From positions 1 to 64,000 of the forward strand of contig CAZLYK010000003.1 of NCBI GenBank assembly GCA_964563495.1: a stretch of DNA of 64,000 bases, in the 5' to 3' direction. The number at the start of each line of letters is the position of its first letter. Within the stretch, counting starts at the first letter, position 1. This DNA is from CAZLYK01 sp964563495. GTDB lineage: Bacteria; Acidobacteriota; Blastocatellia; RBC074. Below are positions 18,682 to 28,558 of this stretch, piece by piece. A model generated the notes under the pieces. It worked only from the letters and a program-made list of their open reading frames with translations, did not search any database and was not told where the DNA came from. The position numbers and the translations under genes are program-made.

Positions 18682-19802
18682 ATGGCTGGTTCGACATCCA
18701 CCATTTGGCAGTCCATGCAATCGAAGGGATATTCCCGCCGCGACTTTATCCATTTCTGCACGGTAGCGGCAACGGTTGCTGGCATCGAAGCAACGGCCCT
18801 GAACACGGTTGTCCAGGCATTTGAAAATAAACCCCGCCCACCTGTAGTCTGGCTGCATTTTCAGGAATGCACCTGCTGCAGTGAGTCATTTATCCGCTCA
18901 TCGCATCCGATCGTCGCCGACATCCTGCTCGATTATCTATCGCTCGATTATACCGAAACATTGCAGGCCGCCGCGGGTCATCAGGCCGAAAAGTGTTATC
19001 AGGACACGATCAAGAAGTACCCGGGCCAGTATATTCTGGTGGTCGAGGGTTCGGTTCCGATGAAAGACGACGGTATCTACTGCATGATCGCCGGCCGGTC
19101 GGCGGAAGAGATCCTCAAGGAAGCGGCGAAAGACGCCGCGGTAGTGATTGCGTGGGGCAGTTGCGCCTCAAACGGATGCATCCAGAGCGCGAAACCGAAT
19201 CCGACCAACGCGACTCCGATTCACAAGATTATCAACAAGCCGGTCATCAATGTTCCCGGCTGTCCCCCGATTGCCGACGTCATGACGGGCGTGGTCACGC
19301 ACCTGCTGGTCTTTGGCCGCCCGCCCTCACTCGACAACCAGGGTCGTCCGAAAGAGTTTTACGGTCGTCGAGTTCACGACACGTGTTACCGGCGGCCTTA
19401 TTACGACGCCGGCCTGTTCGTCGAATCGTGGGACGATGAGGCCGCGCGCAAGGGTTATTGCCTCTACAAGATGGGCTGCCGCGGCCCCGTTACCTACAAC
19501 GCCTGTTCGGTCACCAAATGGAACGGAGGCGTCAGTTATCCGATTCAATCAGGTCACGGTTGCATCGGTTGCAGCGAGAACGGGTTCTGGGATAACGGCC
19601 CGTTCTACCAGCATCTGGCTTCGTTCCCGGGCTTTGGGATAGAGAGCACGGCCGATACGATCGGGACTGTTGCCGGTGTCGTGACGCTTGCGGGAGTGAC
19701 ACTTCACGCAATCACCACGAACATCCGGAAGCACAAGTTGATCAAAGAAGAGGTTGTCGATTCGATCGAAACCGAAAAAGAAGTGGAAGGAGGTGATCAG
19801 CA

Positions 19803-19806
<4 letters not shown>
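18682..19806 (+). CDS. hyaA: [NiFe] hydrogenase small subunit, O2-tolerant type
   Basis: 374 residues. ATG 18682 follows AAGGGGGG; a longer in-frame start adds a tail before the Tat signal. The signal has SRRDFI (about 18-23). The proximal-cluster region reads ECTCCSE (Cys63, 65, 66) with GSCASNGC (Cys161, 166) and Cys194. This is the six-cysteine set of [4Fe-3S] clusters in O2-tolerant group 1d enzymes; the first-to-third spacing of 98 equals that of Hyd-1 numbering (17 to 115). Further cysteines supply the medial and distal clusters, and a C-terminal helix (about 325-350) anchors it. It passes electrons from the Ni-Fe site to cytochrome b. It overlaps the large subunit by 4 bp. Confidence 0.95.
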
Positions 19807-21518
<1,712 letters not shown>

Positions 21519-21529
21519 GGAGGCGCACC

Positions 21530-22264
21530 ATGTCGACGAGACCTGAAGCAATTTTCGAAGCCTACCCGGTCCACCATGCGAGCTACAGGAAGATTTATGT
21601 CTGGGAATTGCCAGTCAGAATCTACCATTGGCTCAATGCCTTGTGCGTCATCACGCTGAGCGTGACCGGCTATTTGATCGGTAAACCACTGGCCATCTCT
21701 TACTCCAGCGAAGCCTATCAGCAGTACTGGTTCGGGACGGTCAGGTTCATTCACTTCGTTGCCGCGTTTATCTTCTTCTTTAATTTCCTGGCGAGAATTT
21801 ATTGGGGGTTTGTCGGTAACGAACATGCTCGCTGGAGTAATTTCATCCCATTCAGCGGGTCGCAATGGCGGGAGATACGAGAAGTGTTGAGAGTCGATAT
21901 CCTACAAACCAAATTGGGCGAGTTGATCACGATCGGTCACAACTCGCTGGCAGGTTTGATCTACTTTCTCTCATTTCTCGTCGCCCTGTTTCAGGCGATT
22001 ACCGGCTTCGCTCTCTATTCGAGTATGAGCAAATCGTTCTTCCCTCAACTCTTCGCCTGGATCGTGCCGCTGATGGGCGGCGATTTTGCCGTTCGCCAAT
22101 GGCATCACGCGTTTATGTGGTTCTTTGTCGTCTTCATCATCGTCCATGTCTATCTGGTCGTTTATCACGATTATGTCGAAGGACGGGGAACAACCTCCTC
22201 GATGGTCGGGGGGTGGAAATTCGAGCGGGATGATGAACTCAAACGGAAGCTGTCTCAGAAATGA
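21530..22264 (+). CDS. hyaC: Hydrogenase cytochrome b subunit
   Basis: 244 residues. ATG 21530 follows GAGGAGG; the start lies 11 bp after the large subunit. Four membrane helices with conserved histidines (RIYHWLNAL about 38, RFIHFVAAF about 77, WHHAFMWFF about 190, HVYLVVYHDY about 205) match the hydrogenase-type cytochrome b family. It takes electrons from the small subunit and reduces membrane quinone. The following protease gene starts inside its last codons. Confidence 0.93.
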   Translation: MSTRPEAIFEAYPVHHASYRKIYVWELPVRIYHWLNALCVITLSVTGYLIGKPLAISYSSEAYQQYWFGTVRFIHFVAAFIFFFNFLARIYWGFVGNEHARWSNFIPFSGSQWREIREVLRVDILQTKLGELITIGHNSLAGLIYFLSFLVALFQAITGFALYSSMSKSFFPQLFAWIVPLMGGDFAVRQWHHAFMWFFVVFIIVHVYLVVYHDYVEGRGTTSSMVGGWKFERDDELKRKLSQK

Positions 22265-22715
22265 GGGTGCATCCGGCGCTCTCATCCTCGGCATCGGCAA
22301 CGTGCTCATGGGGGATGAGGGCGTCGGGGTCCGGGTCGTCGAGGAGTTGCAAAAAGCTTCACTGCCCGTCGGGGTGGAATGCCTGGACGGTGGGACGGGC
22401 AGTTTTTTGCTGCTCGACCCGATGCAGCGGGTAAAGAAGGTGATCCTGATTGACGCGACCGTGGACAGCGAGACGGTGGGGACGGTCCGCCGGCTGGAGC
22501 CGCGTTTTTCAAAAGATTACCCGCGCACCCTGACCGCGCACGATATCGGATTGAAGGATTTGATCGATGCCTTCTACCTGCTCGGCGAAGCGCCGGAGGT
22601 AGTTTTGTATGCGATCTCGATTCCGGCGCTCCGGGAAATGAGTCTCGAACTTTCGCCCGAAGTCAGCGCGGCCGTGCCGCGAATCGCGAAGCTGGTTCGA
22701 GCCGAGATTGAATAG
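22230..22715 (+). CDS. hyaD: Hydrogenase maturation endopeptidase
   Basis: About 161 residues. The conserved core ILGIGNVLMGDEGVGVR starts near residue 18. The nickel-sensing residues of HybD/HyaD proteases are visible: Glu in GDEGVG, Asp in LIDAT and His in TAHDIGL. It cleaves the C-terminal tail of the large subunit after nickel insertion. The start is uncertain: ATG 22230 or 22233 lie within the end of the cytochrome gene with a weak GAGCGGG site, and no later ATG precedes the core. Confidence 0.88.
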   Translation: MMNSNGSCLRNEGASGALILGIGNVLMGDEGVGVRVVEELQKASLPVGVECLDGGTGSFLLLDPMQRVKKVILIDATVDSETVGTVRRLEPRFSKDYPRTLTAHDIGLKDLIDAFYLLGEAPEVVLYAISIPALREMSLELSPEVSAAVPRIAKLVRAEIE

Positions 22716-22722
22716 TAGAAGA

Positions 22723-23064
22723 ATGCACGAAATGTCGATCATTCAGGGCGTGCTGGAAATTGCCGAAGGCGAGGCGCGTAAACACGGCGCCGCAAGGATC
22801 AATGAGATCAAGCTCAGACTCGGTGAATTTTGCGGGGTTGTCCGTGAGGCGCTGGATTTTGCTTTCGAGGCTTTGAAGCGGGGCACGCTGGCTGCGGATG
22901 CCAGGTTGAATATCGAGACGATTGAGCTGGTCGTCGAATGTCCGGATTGTGCTCTGGTCGAGACCTTGAAAGGCGAAATCAGTTTTATCTGTCCGCGATG
23001 CGGTGGGTTATTGAAGATCATCACCGGGCGCGAGATGCAGATCGAATATATTGATTTGGATTGA
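22723..23064 (+). CDS. hypA: Nickel insertion protein HypA
   Basis: 113 residues. It starts MHE, giving the N-terminal His2 nickel ligand, and has a zinc finger from CPDC (73-76) and CPRC (90-93). HypA delivers nickel with HypB to the hydrogenase large subunit. It begins 7 bp after the protease gene and is followed by hypB after 14 bp. ATG 22732 is a possible second start but would lose His2. Confidence 0.93.
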   Translation: MHEMSIIQGVLEIAEGEARKHGAARINEIKLRLGEFCGVVREALDFAFEALKRGTLAADARLNIETIELVVECPDCALVETLKGEISFICPRCGGLLKIITGREMQIEYIDLD

Positions 23065-23078
23065 ATTGAGGTGATTGG

Positions 23079-23750
23079 ATGCATCAGGTTAATCTGGAGA
23101 CCGATATGCTGGAGATGAATCAACATCTCGCCGAGGAGAACGCGGAGATCTTCCGGAAGCAGGGCGTTTTCGTCATGAATCTCATGTCGGCGCCGGGCGC
23201 GGGAAAGACATCGATCCTCGAACAGACGATTGGTCGGCTTAAGCAAGCTTGCCGGATCGGTGTGATCGAAGGCGATCTCGTCACGACCATCGATGCCGAC
23301 CGGATCTCCGTACTCGGTGTACCTGCTTACCAGATAACTACCGGAACCGTCTGTCACCTGGACGCTCGAATGGTCCACAATGCGCTGCACACTTTTCCGA
23401 TCAGCGGGTTGGACCTGCTGGTAATCGAGAATGTCGGCAACCTGGTCTGTCCGGCTGAGTTTAATTTGGGTGAAGATCTGAAAGTCATGGTCTACAGCGT
23501 AGTCGAGGGTGCCGAGAAGCCGATGAAGTATCCGGTCATGTTTCACGAAGCGGAGGCCGTCCTGCTCAATAAAATCGACCTCCTGCCTTATTCGGGCGTC
23601 AGCCTGGAAGATCTGCGGCGCAATGTACTCGCGGTCAACCCGCGCGCTCAGATCATTCCCGTCTCCTGCCGAACCGGTGAGGGTGTCGATCAGTGGATCG
23701 ACTGGCTGAAAGGAAGAATAGACAGGGTTAACCGGATTTCACCGGATTAA
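23079..23750 (+). CDS. hypB: Hydrogenase nickel incorporation GTPase HypB
   Basis: 223 residues. Walker A motif SAPGAGKT (37-44), then GTVCHLDARM with the Cys/His metal site at the dimer face, IENVGNLVCP and the guanine-specific NKIDLL (about 168). There is no N-terminal histidine-rich or CXXCGC nickel store. The last dozen residues and the stop codon are encoded by the family A palindrome that starts at 23717, so the native C-terminus has been replaced or extended by repeat DNA. Confidence 0.93.
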   Translation: MHQVNLETDMLEMNQHLAEENAEIFRKQGVFVMNLMSAPGAGKTSILEQTIGRLKQACRIGVIEGDLVTTIDADRISVLGVPAYQITTGTVCHLDARMVHNALHTFPISGLDLLVIENVGNLVCPAEFNLGEDLKVMVYSVVEGAEKPMKYPVMFHEAEAVLLNKIDLLPYSGVSLEDLRRNVLAVNPRAQIIPVSCRTGEGVDQWIDWLKGRIDRVNRISPD

Positions 23751-23815
23751 ACAGGATCAAAGGCAGCAGAAAAAATCCGGTTCAATCCGGTGAAATCCTG
23801 TCGATCCTGTCTATT
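23717..23815. repeat. Family A palindrome between hypB and hypF
   Basis: Starts AATAGACAGGGTTAACCGG and ends with TCCTGTCTATT. The inner TTTCACCGGATT pairs well, the rest partly. The left arm is translated as the hypB C-terminus; the right arm ends 5 bp before the hypF start, where a ribosome site would be expected. Confidence 0.85.
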
Positions 23816-23819
23816 TTTG

Positions 23820-26132
23820 ATGATGAACACGAGTCCTCGATTACAACCCGGTGAGCGGTTGCGAATGGTGATCCGCGGCGCGGTGCAGGGAGTTGGCTTT
23901 CGCCCGTTTATCTATCGCCTGGCGACCGGATTGGGGTTATCGGGATGGGTCAGGAATTCGTCACAAGGAGTCTTGATAGAGGTCGAGGGTGCGAGGGAGA
24001 GGTTGGAGGCTTTTTTGCTGGGGATCGAGAGGGAGAGGCCGCCGCGGTCATTCATTCACAGCCTCGAATCGGCTTTCCTGGATCCAGTGGGATTGACCGG
24101 TTTCAAAATCCTGGAGAGTGCCGAGAGCGGCGCAAAGACCGTCCTCGTCCTGCCCGACATCGCGACTTGTCCGGATTGCCTGGGTGAAGTCTTCGATCCC
24201 GCTGACCGCCGCTATCTTTATCCATTCACCAATTGCACCAACTGCGGGCCGCGTTTCAGCATTATCGAAGCCCTGCCGTATGACCGCGTGAACACGACCA
24301 TGAAGAAATTCACCATGTGTCAGGCATGTGCGGCAGAGTACCATGATCCGCTCGATCGAAGATTCCACGCGCAGCCGAATGCCTGTCCCGAGTGCGGTCC
24401 TCAACTGGAGTTGTGGGACAGGGCAGGAAAGATTCTCTCCCGGCGCGGTGCGGCGCTGATCGGGGCCGCCGAGGCGATCCGCCGCGGCGAGATCGTGGCG
24501 GTCAAGGGGTTGGGCGGATTTCATCTGATGGTCGACGGCCGCAACCACGCGGCGATCGATCGGTTGCGACGGCGCAAGCATCGTGAAGAGAAGCCGTTTG
24601 CGCTCATGTGCCCGTCGGTCAAACAGATTGAGAGTAACTGCCGGGTCTCAGAGATCGAGCGCCGTCTATTGCTTTCGCCGGAATCGCCGATCGTCCTGCT
24701 CGAACGAGCATCGACAATTCCAAATCGCCACTCAGCCATCTCCAGGTCGGCAGCCCCGGGGAATCCGTATCTCGGCGTCATGTTGCCGTATACGCCGCTG
24801 CACCATCTGCTGCTCTCAGAGCTCGACTTTCCGATCGTGGCGACGAGCGGCAATCTGACCGATGAGCCGATTTGCACAGACGAACTGGAGGCGCTCGAAA
24901 GGCTGAGCGGGATCGCGGACCTGTTGCTGGTTCATGATCGGCCGATTGCGCGGCATCTGGACGATTCGATCGTCCGCGTCATGGCCGGCCGTGAGCTGGT
25001 CATGCGTCGCGCCCGCGGGTATGCGCCGCTGCCGCTTCATTTAAGTCAAGCCATGCCGCCGGTGCTCGCCACCGGCGCAGATTTGAAGAGCGCGATTGCG
25101 ATCTCGGTCGGGAATGATGTCTTCATCAGCCAGCACATCGGCGACCTGGAAACCGCGCCGGCTGATGAGGCCTTTCGGCGAGTCACCGAAGACTTTGAAA
25201 AGCTCTACGATTTCCAGCCTTCCCGTGTCGCGTGTGATTTGCATCCGGATTACCGCTCGACCAGGTTCGCCGAATCTCTGGGGAGGAAGGTCGAGCATAT
25301 TCAACATCATTGCGCGCACGTCGCGGCGTGTATGGCCGAGAACGAGATTTGGGGGTCGGCGCTGGGTGTCGCCTGGGACGGAACCGGATACGGGCTGGAC
25401 GGGACCATCTGGGGCGGCGAGTTTTTGCAGGCCGCCGGCGGGGATTTTCATCGTGTCGCGCATCTTCGTACTTTCCCGCTGCCCGGTGGCGAGAGAGCCG
25501 TGAGGGAGCCGCGCCGGATTGCAATCGGGATGCTCTATCAAATCTACGGCGCCCGGCTGTTCGAGATGGAGGACCTGGCGCCGCTCAAAACATTGACTAC
25601 TCACGAGCGCGGAATCCTGCGGACCATGCTGGAGCGCAAGGTCAATACGCCGCTGACCTCGAGCGCCGGCCGGCTCTTCGATGCCGTGGCCGCGATCACG
25701 GGCCTGCGCCAGACAGCCAGGTTCGAGGGGCAGGCCGCGATGGAGCTGGAATTTGCGCTCGGAGGCATGATCGACAATGAGACCTATCCATTCGAGATCG
25801 GGCCCGAAACGGGGCCGGGTTCTGCCGGAGTGATCGATTGGGAACCGATGATTCGCGCGATCCTGGATCACGTCGCTGACCATATTTCGATCGCTCAGAT
25901 CTCGGCGCGCTTTCACAACACGCTGGTCGAATCGATCATCGCGGTCGCGCGATTGACGGGCGAAGAGCGGATTTGCCTGTCCGGAGGCTGTTTTCAGAAC
26001 AGGTATCTGACCGAGAGGGCAATCTCTCGTTTGCGCGAGGTCGGCCTGCGTCCTTACTGGCACCAGCGCATTCCGCCCAACGATGGAGGGATTGCGCTCG
26101 GCCAGGTTGTCGCGGCCGCTGGGATAATCTGA
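23820..26132 (+). CDS. hypF: Carbamoyltransferase HypF
   Basis: About 770 residues. Order of domains: acylphosphatase with VQGVGFRPF (about 21-29); two zinc fingers (CPDC with NCTNC; CQAC with CPEC); a YrdC-like nucleotide-binding domain (about 200-390); and a Kae1-like carbamoyltransferase domain with HHCAHVAACMAE and SGGCFQNRYL. HypF uses carbamoyl phosphate and ATP to carbamoylate the HypE C-terminal cysteine, the source of the CN ligands. Start ATG 23820 or 23823 lies right behind a palindrome with no clear ribosome site. Confidence 0.95.
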   Translation: MMNTSPRLQPGERLRMVIRGAVQGVGFRPFIYRLATGLGLSGWVRNSSQGVLIEVEGARERLEAFLLGIERERPPRSFIHSLESAFLDPVGLTGFKILESAESGAKTVLVLPDIATCPDCLGEVFDPADRRYLYPFTNCTNCGPRFSIIEALPYDRVNTTMKKFTMCQACAAEYHDPLDRRFHAQPNACPECGPQLELWDRAGKILSRRGAALIGAAEAIRRGEIVAVKGLGGFHLMVDGRNHAAIDRLRRRKHREEKPFALMCPSVKQIESNCRVSEIERRLLLSPESPIVLLERASTIPNRHSAISRSAAPGNPYLGVMLPYTPLHHLLLSELDFPIVATSGNLTDEPICTDELEALERLSGIADLLLVHDRPIARHLDDSIVRVMAGRELVMRRARGYAPLPLHLSQAMPPVLATGADLKSAIAISVGNDVFISQHIGDLETAPADEAFRRVTEDFEKLYDFQPSRVACDLHPDYRSTRFAESLGRKVEHIQHHCAHVAACMAENEIWGSALGVAWDGTGYGLDGTIWGGEFLQAAGGDFHRVAHLRTFPLPGGERAVREPRRIAIGMLYQIYGARLFEMEDLAPLKTLTTHERGILRTMLERKVNTPLTSSAGRLFDAVAAITGLRQTARFEGQAAMELEFALGGMIDNETYPFEIGPETGPGSAGVIDWEPMIRAILDHVADHISIAQISARFHNTLVESIIAVARLTGEERICLSGGCFQNRYLTERAISRLREVGLRPYWHQRIPPNDGGIALGQVVAAAGII

Positions 26133-26134
26133 AA

Positions 26135-26180
26135 AATAGACAGGATCGACAAGATTTCAAAAGAGATTAAACAGGGATAG
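26135..26180. repeat. Family A half copy (left arm only)
   Basis: AATAGACAGGATCGACAAG and a degenerate continuation with GATTAAACAGG lie just after the hypF stop. No matching right arm is seen, so this copy cannot form the usual long hairpin. Confidence 0.65.
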
Positions 26181-26207
26181 AACCTGGCATTGAGGGGAAA
26201 CAGGAAA

Positions 26208-27335
26208 ATGACCGGAGTTTTGCCAAATCAGCGGCCGATTGACCAGATCGATCCCGATCATTTGGAGCGGATCAAGGGGCTCAAGCACATGATCGGAAAC
26301 ACGCCACTGCTGGCGATCAATTTTAAGTTCAGAGGCCGGCCGCGCGTCGTCTACGCCAAAGCCGAAAATCTCAATCTGACCGGCAGCATCAAGGATCGCA
26401 TGGCCTATCACATTTTAAAGAGGGGGTATCAGGAAGGCATGATCCGGGAAGGCGACACGATCGCGGAGGCGACCAGCGGAAACACCGGCATCTCATTCTC
26501 GGCGATCGGACGCGCGCTTGGGCACCGGGTGGTGATCTTCATGCCCGACTGGATGAGCCAGGAGCGAGTCGCTTTGATTCGCAGCCTGGGGGCGGAGATC
26601 GTGCCGGTCAGCCGGGAGGAAGGCGGTTTCCTGGGCAGCATCAGGAAGACCGAGGCCCTGGCGAGTGGCGAAGATCGCGTCTTCCTGCCCCGCCAATTTT
26701 CGAATGAGGCGAACGTCGAGGCCCATGAGCAGACGACCGGCCCCGAGATCTGGTGGCAGCTCAACCATCTCGGGCTCGCGCCGGATGTCTTTGTCGCCGG
26801 GGTCGGCACCGGGGGGACGATCATGGGAGTCGGTCGCTATCTGCGCGACCGGCGGCCCTCAATCCGCCTGCACCCGGTCGAGCCGGCCGAGTCGCCGACT
26901 CTCTCGACCGGCCACAAAGTCGGCCAGCATCGGATTCAGGGCATCTCCGATGAGTTCATCCCATCTATTGTAGAGCTCGATCAACTCGATCATGTCATCG
27001 GCGTCAACGATGGCGACGCGATTCTCATGGCGCAGAATCTGGCGAGCTGTCTGGGTCTGGCAGTCGGCATCTCCTCCGGGGCCAATTTTATCGCCGCCTT
27101 GATCGCGCAGAACGAGCTCGATGAAGATGCCGTCGCCGTCACCGTCTTCCCGGACAGCAACAAAAAATATCTGAGCACCGACCTGCTCAGAAGCGAGCCG
27201 GTCAGGGATGGCTATCTCTCGCCCGAGATCGAGTTGATCAGTTACCGGTCGTTCAAACGCGTCTGCAGCACCTGCTACGACCTGGACGACGTGCTGCAGA
27301 CCTACCTGATCAACCAGCCCAGAGGGGTCAGTTGA
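26208..27335 (+). CDS. Cysteine synthase-like PLP enzyme inside the hyp operon
   Basis: 375 residues; AGGAAA precedes ATG 26208. The PLP lysine is in LTGSIKDRMAY (about 67), the phosphate loop in TSGNTGIS and VGTGGTIMGVG, all typical of O-acetylserine sulfhydrylase and cystathionine beta-synthase relatives. It is about 60 residues longer than CysK. The extra C-terminal part has a CSTC pair (about 355). It makes cysteine or a related beta-substituted amino acid. It sits between hypF and hypC, an unusual place; a role in sulfur or cofactor supply for maturation is speculative. Confidence 0.85.
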   Translation: MTGVLPNQRPIDQIDPDHLERIKGLKHMIGNTPLLAINFKFRGRPRVVYAKAENLNLTGSIKDRMAYHILKRGYQEGMIREGDTIAEATSGNTGISFSAIGRALGHRVVIFMPDWMSQERVALIRSLGAEIVPVSREEGGFLGSIRKTEALASGEDRVFLPRQFSNEANVEAHEQTTGPEIWWQLNHLGLAPDVFVAGVGTGGTIMGVGRYLRDRRPSIRLHPVEPAESPTLSTGHKVGQHRIQGISDEFIPSIVELDQLDHVIGVNDGDAILMAQNLASCLGLAVGISSGANFIAALIAQNELDEDAVAVTVFPDSNKKYLSTDLLRSEPVRDGYLSPEIELISYRSFKRVCSTCYDLDDVLQTYLINQPRGVS

Positions 27336-27357
27336 TCAGGAGAATCGGGATTCATCT

Positions 27358-28536
27358 ATGTTTAAAGAAGCAACCGTCAGACAATTGAAGAGAGAGGAAT
27401 TTCAGCGCGAGCTCGGGCGTTATGGCGGGATCGTTCCCGGACCGCTGGTGATCTGCATTGGCGGAATTCACGGCAACGAACCGGCCGGCGCGCGGGCGTT
27501 GCAAAACGTGCTGGCGGATCTCCAGGCGGCCAGGCCGGCTTTCAACGGTGAGTTTGTGGCGCTGGCGGGAAATCTGGGGGCGCTCAATCAGGAGACCCGT
27601 TATCTGCTTCGCGATCTAAATCGCATGTGGTTACCCGACCAGGTCGAGCGGCTCAAATCCGAATCGTTGAGCGGTTCCGAAGAAGCCGAATACCTGGAAC
27701 AGCGAGAATTGCTGGCGGCGATCGAATCGGTGATTGCCGGTCGAACGGGTAATCTGATCTTTCTTGATCTGCACACGACATCGTCGGACGGGGCCCCCTT
27801 TGCGCTGATCAGCGACACGCTGGTCAACCGGCATCTGGCCATGAGGCTCGGCGTGCCGATCATCCTTGGCCTGGAAGAGAACATAGAGGGGACGATCCTC
27901 AATTACATCAACGAGCTCGGATTTGCGGCGATCGGGTTTGAGGCCGGCCAGCACCAGGCGCCGTCGTCGGTCAAACATCACGAAGCCGTGATCTGGCTGG
28001 CCCTGGTCGAAGCCGGATGTCTCGCCCCGCAGCGGGCTCCGGAGCCGGCGGCTTTAAGGTCCGGCTTGAAAAAAGCCGTCAACCGGATCCCCCGGGTCAT
28101 GGAGGTTCGTTATCGACACGCGATTCAGGAATCCGATCAATTTGTTATGCGGCCGGGGTTCACCAATTTTCATCCGGTCGAAAAATCGCAACCGCTGGCA
28201 AGCGACCATCTGGGCGAGGTGAGGTCCCCGGAGGATGGATTGCTGTTTATGCCGCTCTACCAGAAATTGGGTGAGGACGGCTTTTTCCTGGTCCGTCAGG
28301 TCAACACCTTCTGGCTGAAAGTTTCTGAATACATGCGGCGGCTCAAATTTGACCGGGTCGTGCCGTTTTTACCCGGCGTCGATTATCTGCCCGGGCGGCG
28401 TGACGCCCTGGTCATCGACACACGGATCGCCCGCTGGTTTGTCATTGAAATTTGCCATCTGCTCGGTTTCCGCAAACACTCTCAAGTCGAGGGAAGGCTG
28501 GTAGTCAGCCGCAGACGGCAATCTCCCGAAGATTAA
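27358..28536 (+). CDS. Aspartoacylase/succinylglutamate desuccinylase-like (M14) hydrolase
   Basis: 392 residues; GGAG before ATG. Zinc ligands are seen in GIHGNEPAG (His and Glu) and DLHTTSSDG (His), and the carboxylate-binding DLNRMW follows the family pattern. Relatives remove acyl groups from N-acyl amino acids. The C-terminal 130 residues form the usual beta-rich extension. It is co-oriented with the cysteine-synthase-like gene (22-bp gap) and with formate-THF ligase. The substrate is unknown; a link to the neighbouring amino-acid enzyme is likely. Confidence 0.8.
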   Translation: MFKEATVRQLKREEFQRELGRYGGIVPGPLVICIGGIHGNEPAGARALQNVLADLQAARPAFNGEFVALAGNLGALNQETRYLLRDLNRMWLPDQVERLKSESLSGSEEAEYLEQRELLAAIESVIAGRTGNLIFLDLHTTSSDGAPFALISDTLVNRHLAMRLGVPIILGLEENIEGTILNYINELGFAAIGFEAGQHQAPSSVKHHEAVIWLALVEAGCLAPQRAPEPAALRSGLKKAVNRIPRVMEVRYRHAIQESDQFVMRPGFTNFHPVEKSQPLASDHLGEVRSPEDGLLFMPLYQKLGEDGFFLVRQVNTFWLKVSEYMRRLKFDRVVPFLPGVDYLPGRRDALVIDTRIARWFVIEICHLLGFRKHSQVEGRLVVSRRRQSPED

Positions 28537-28558
28537 GGAAACGGAGGCATTCATATTT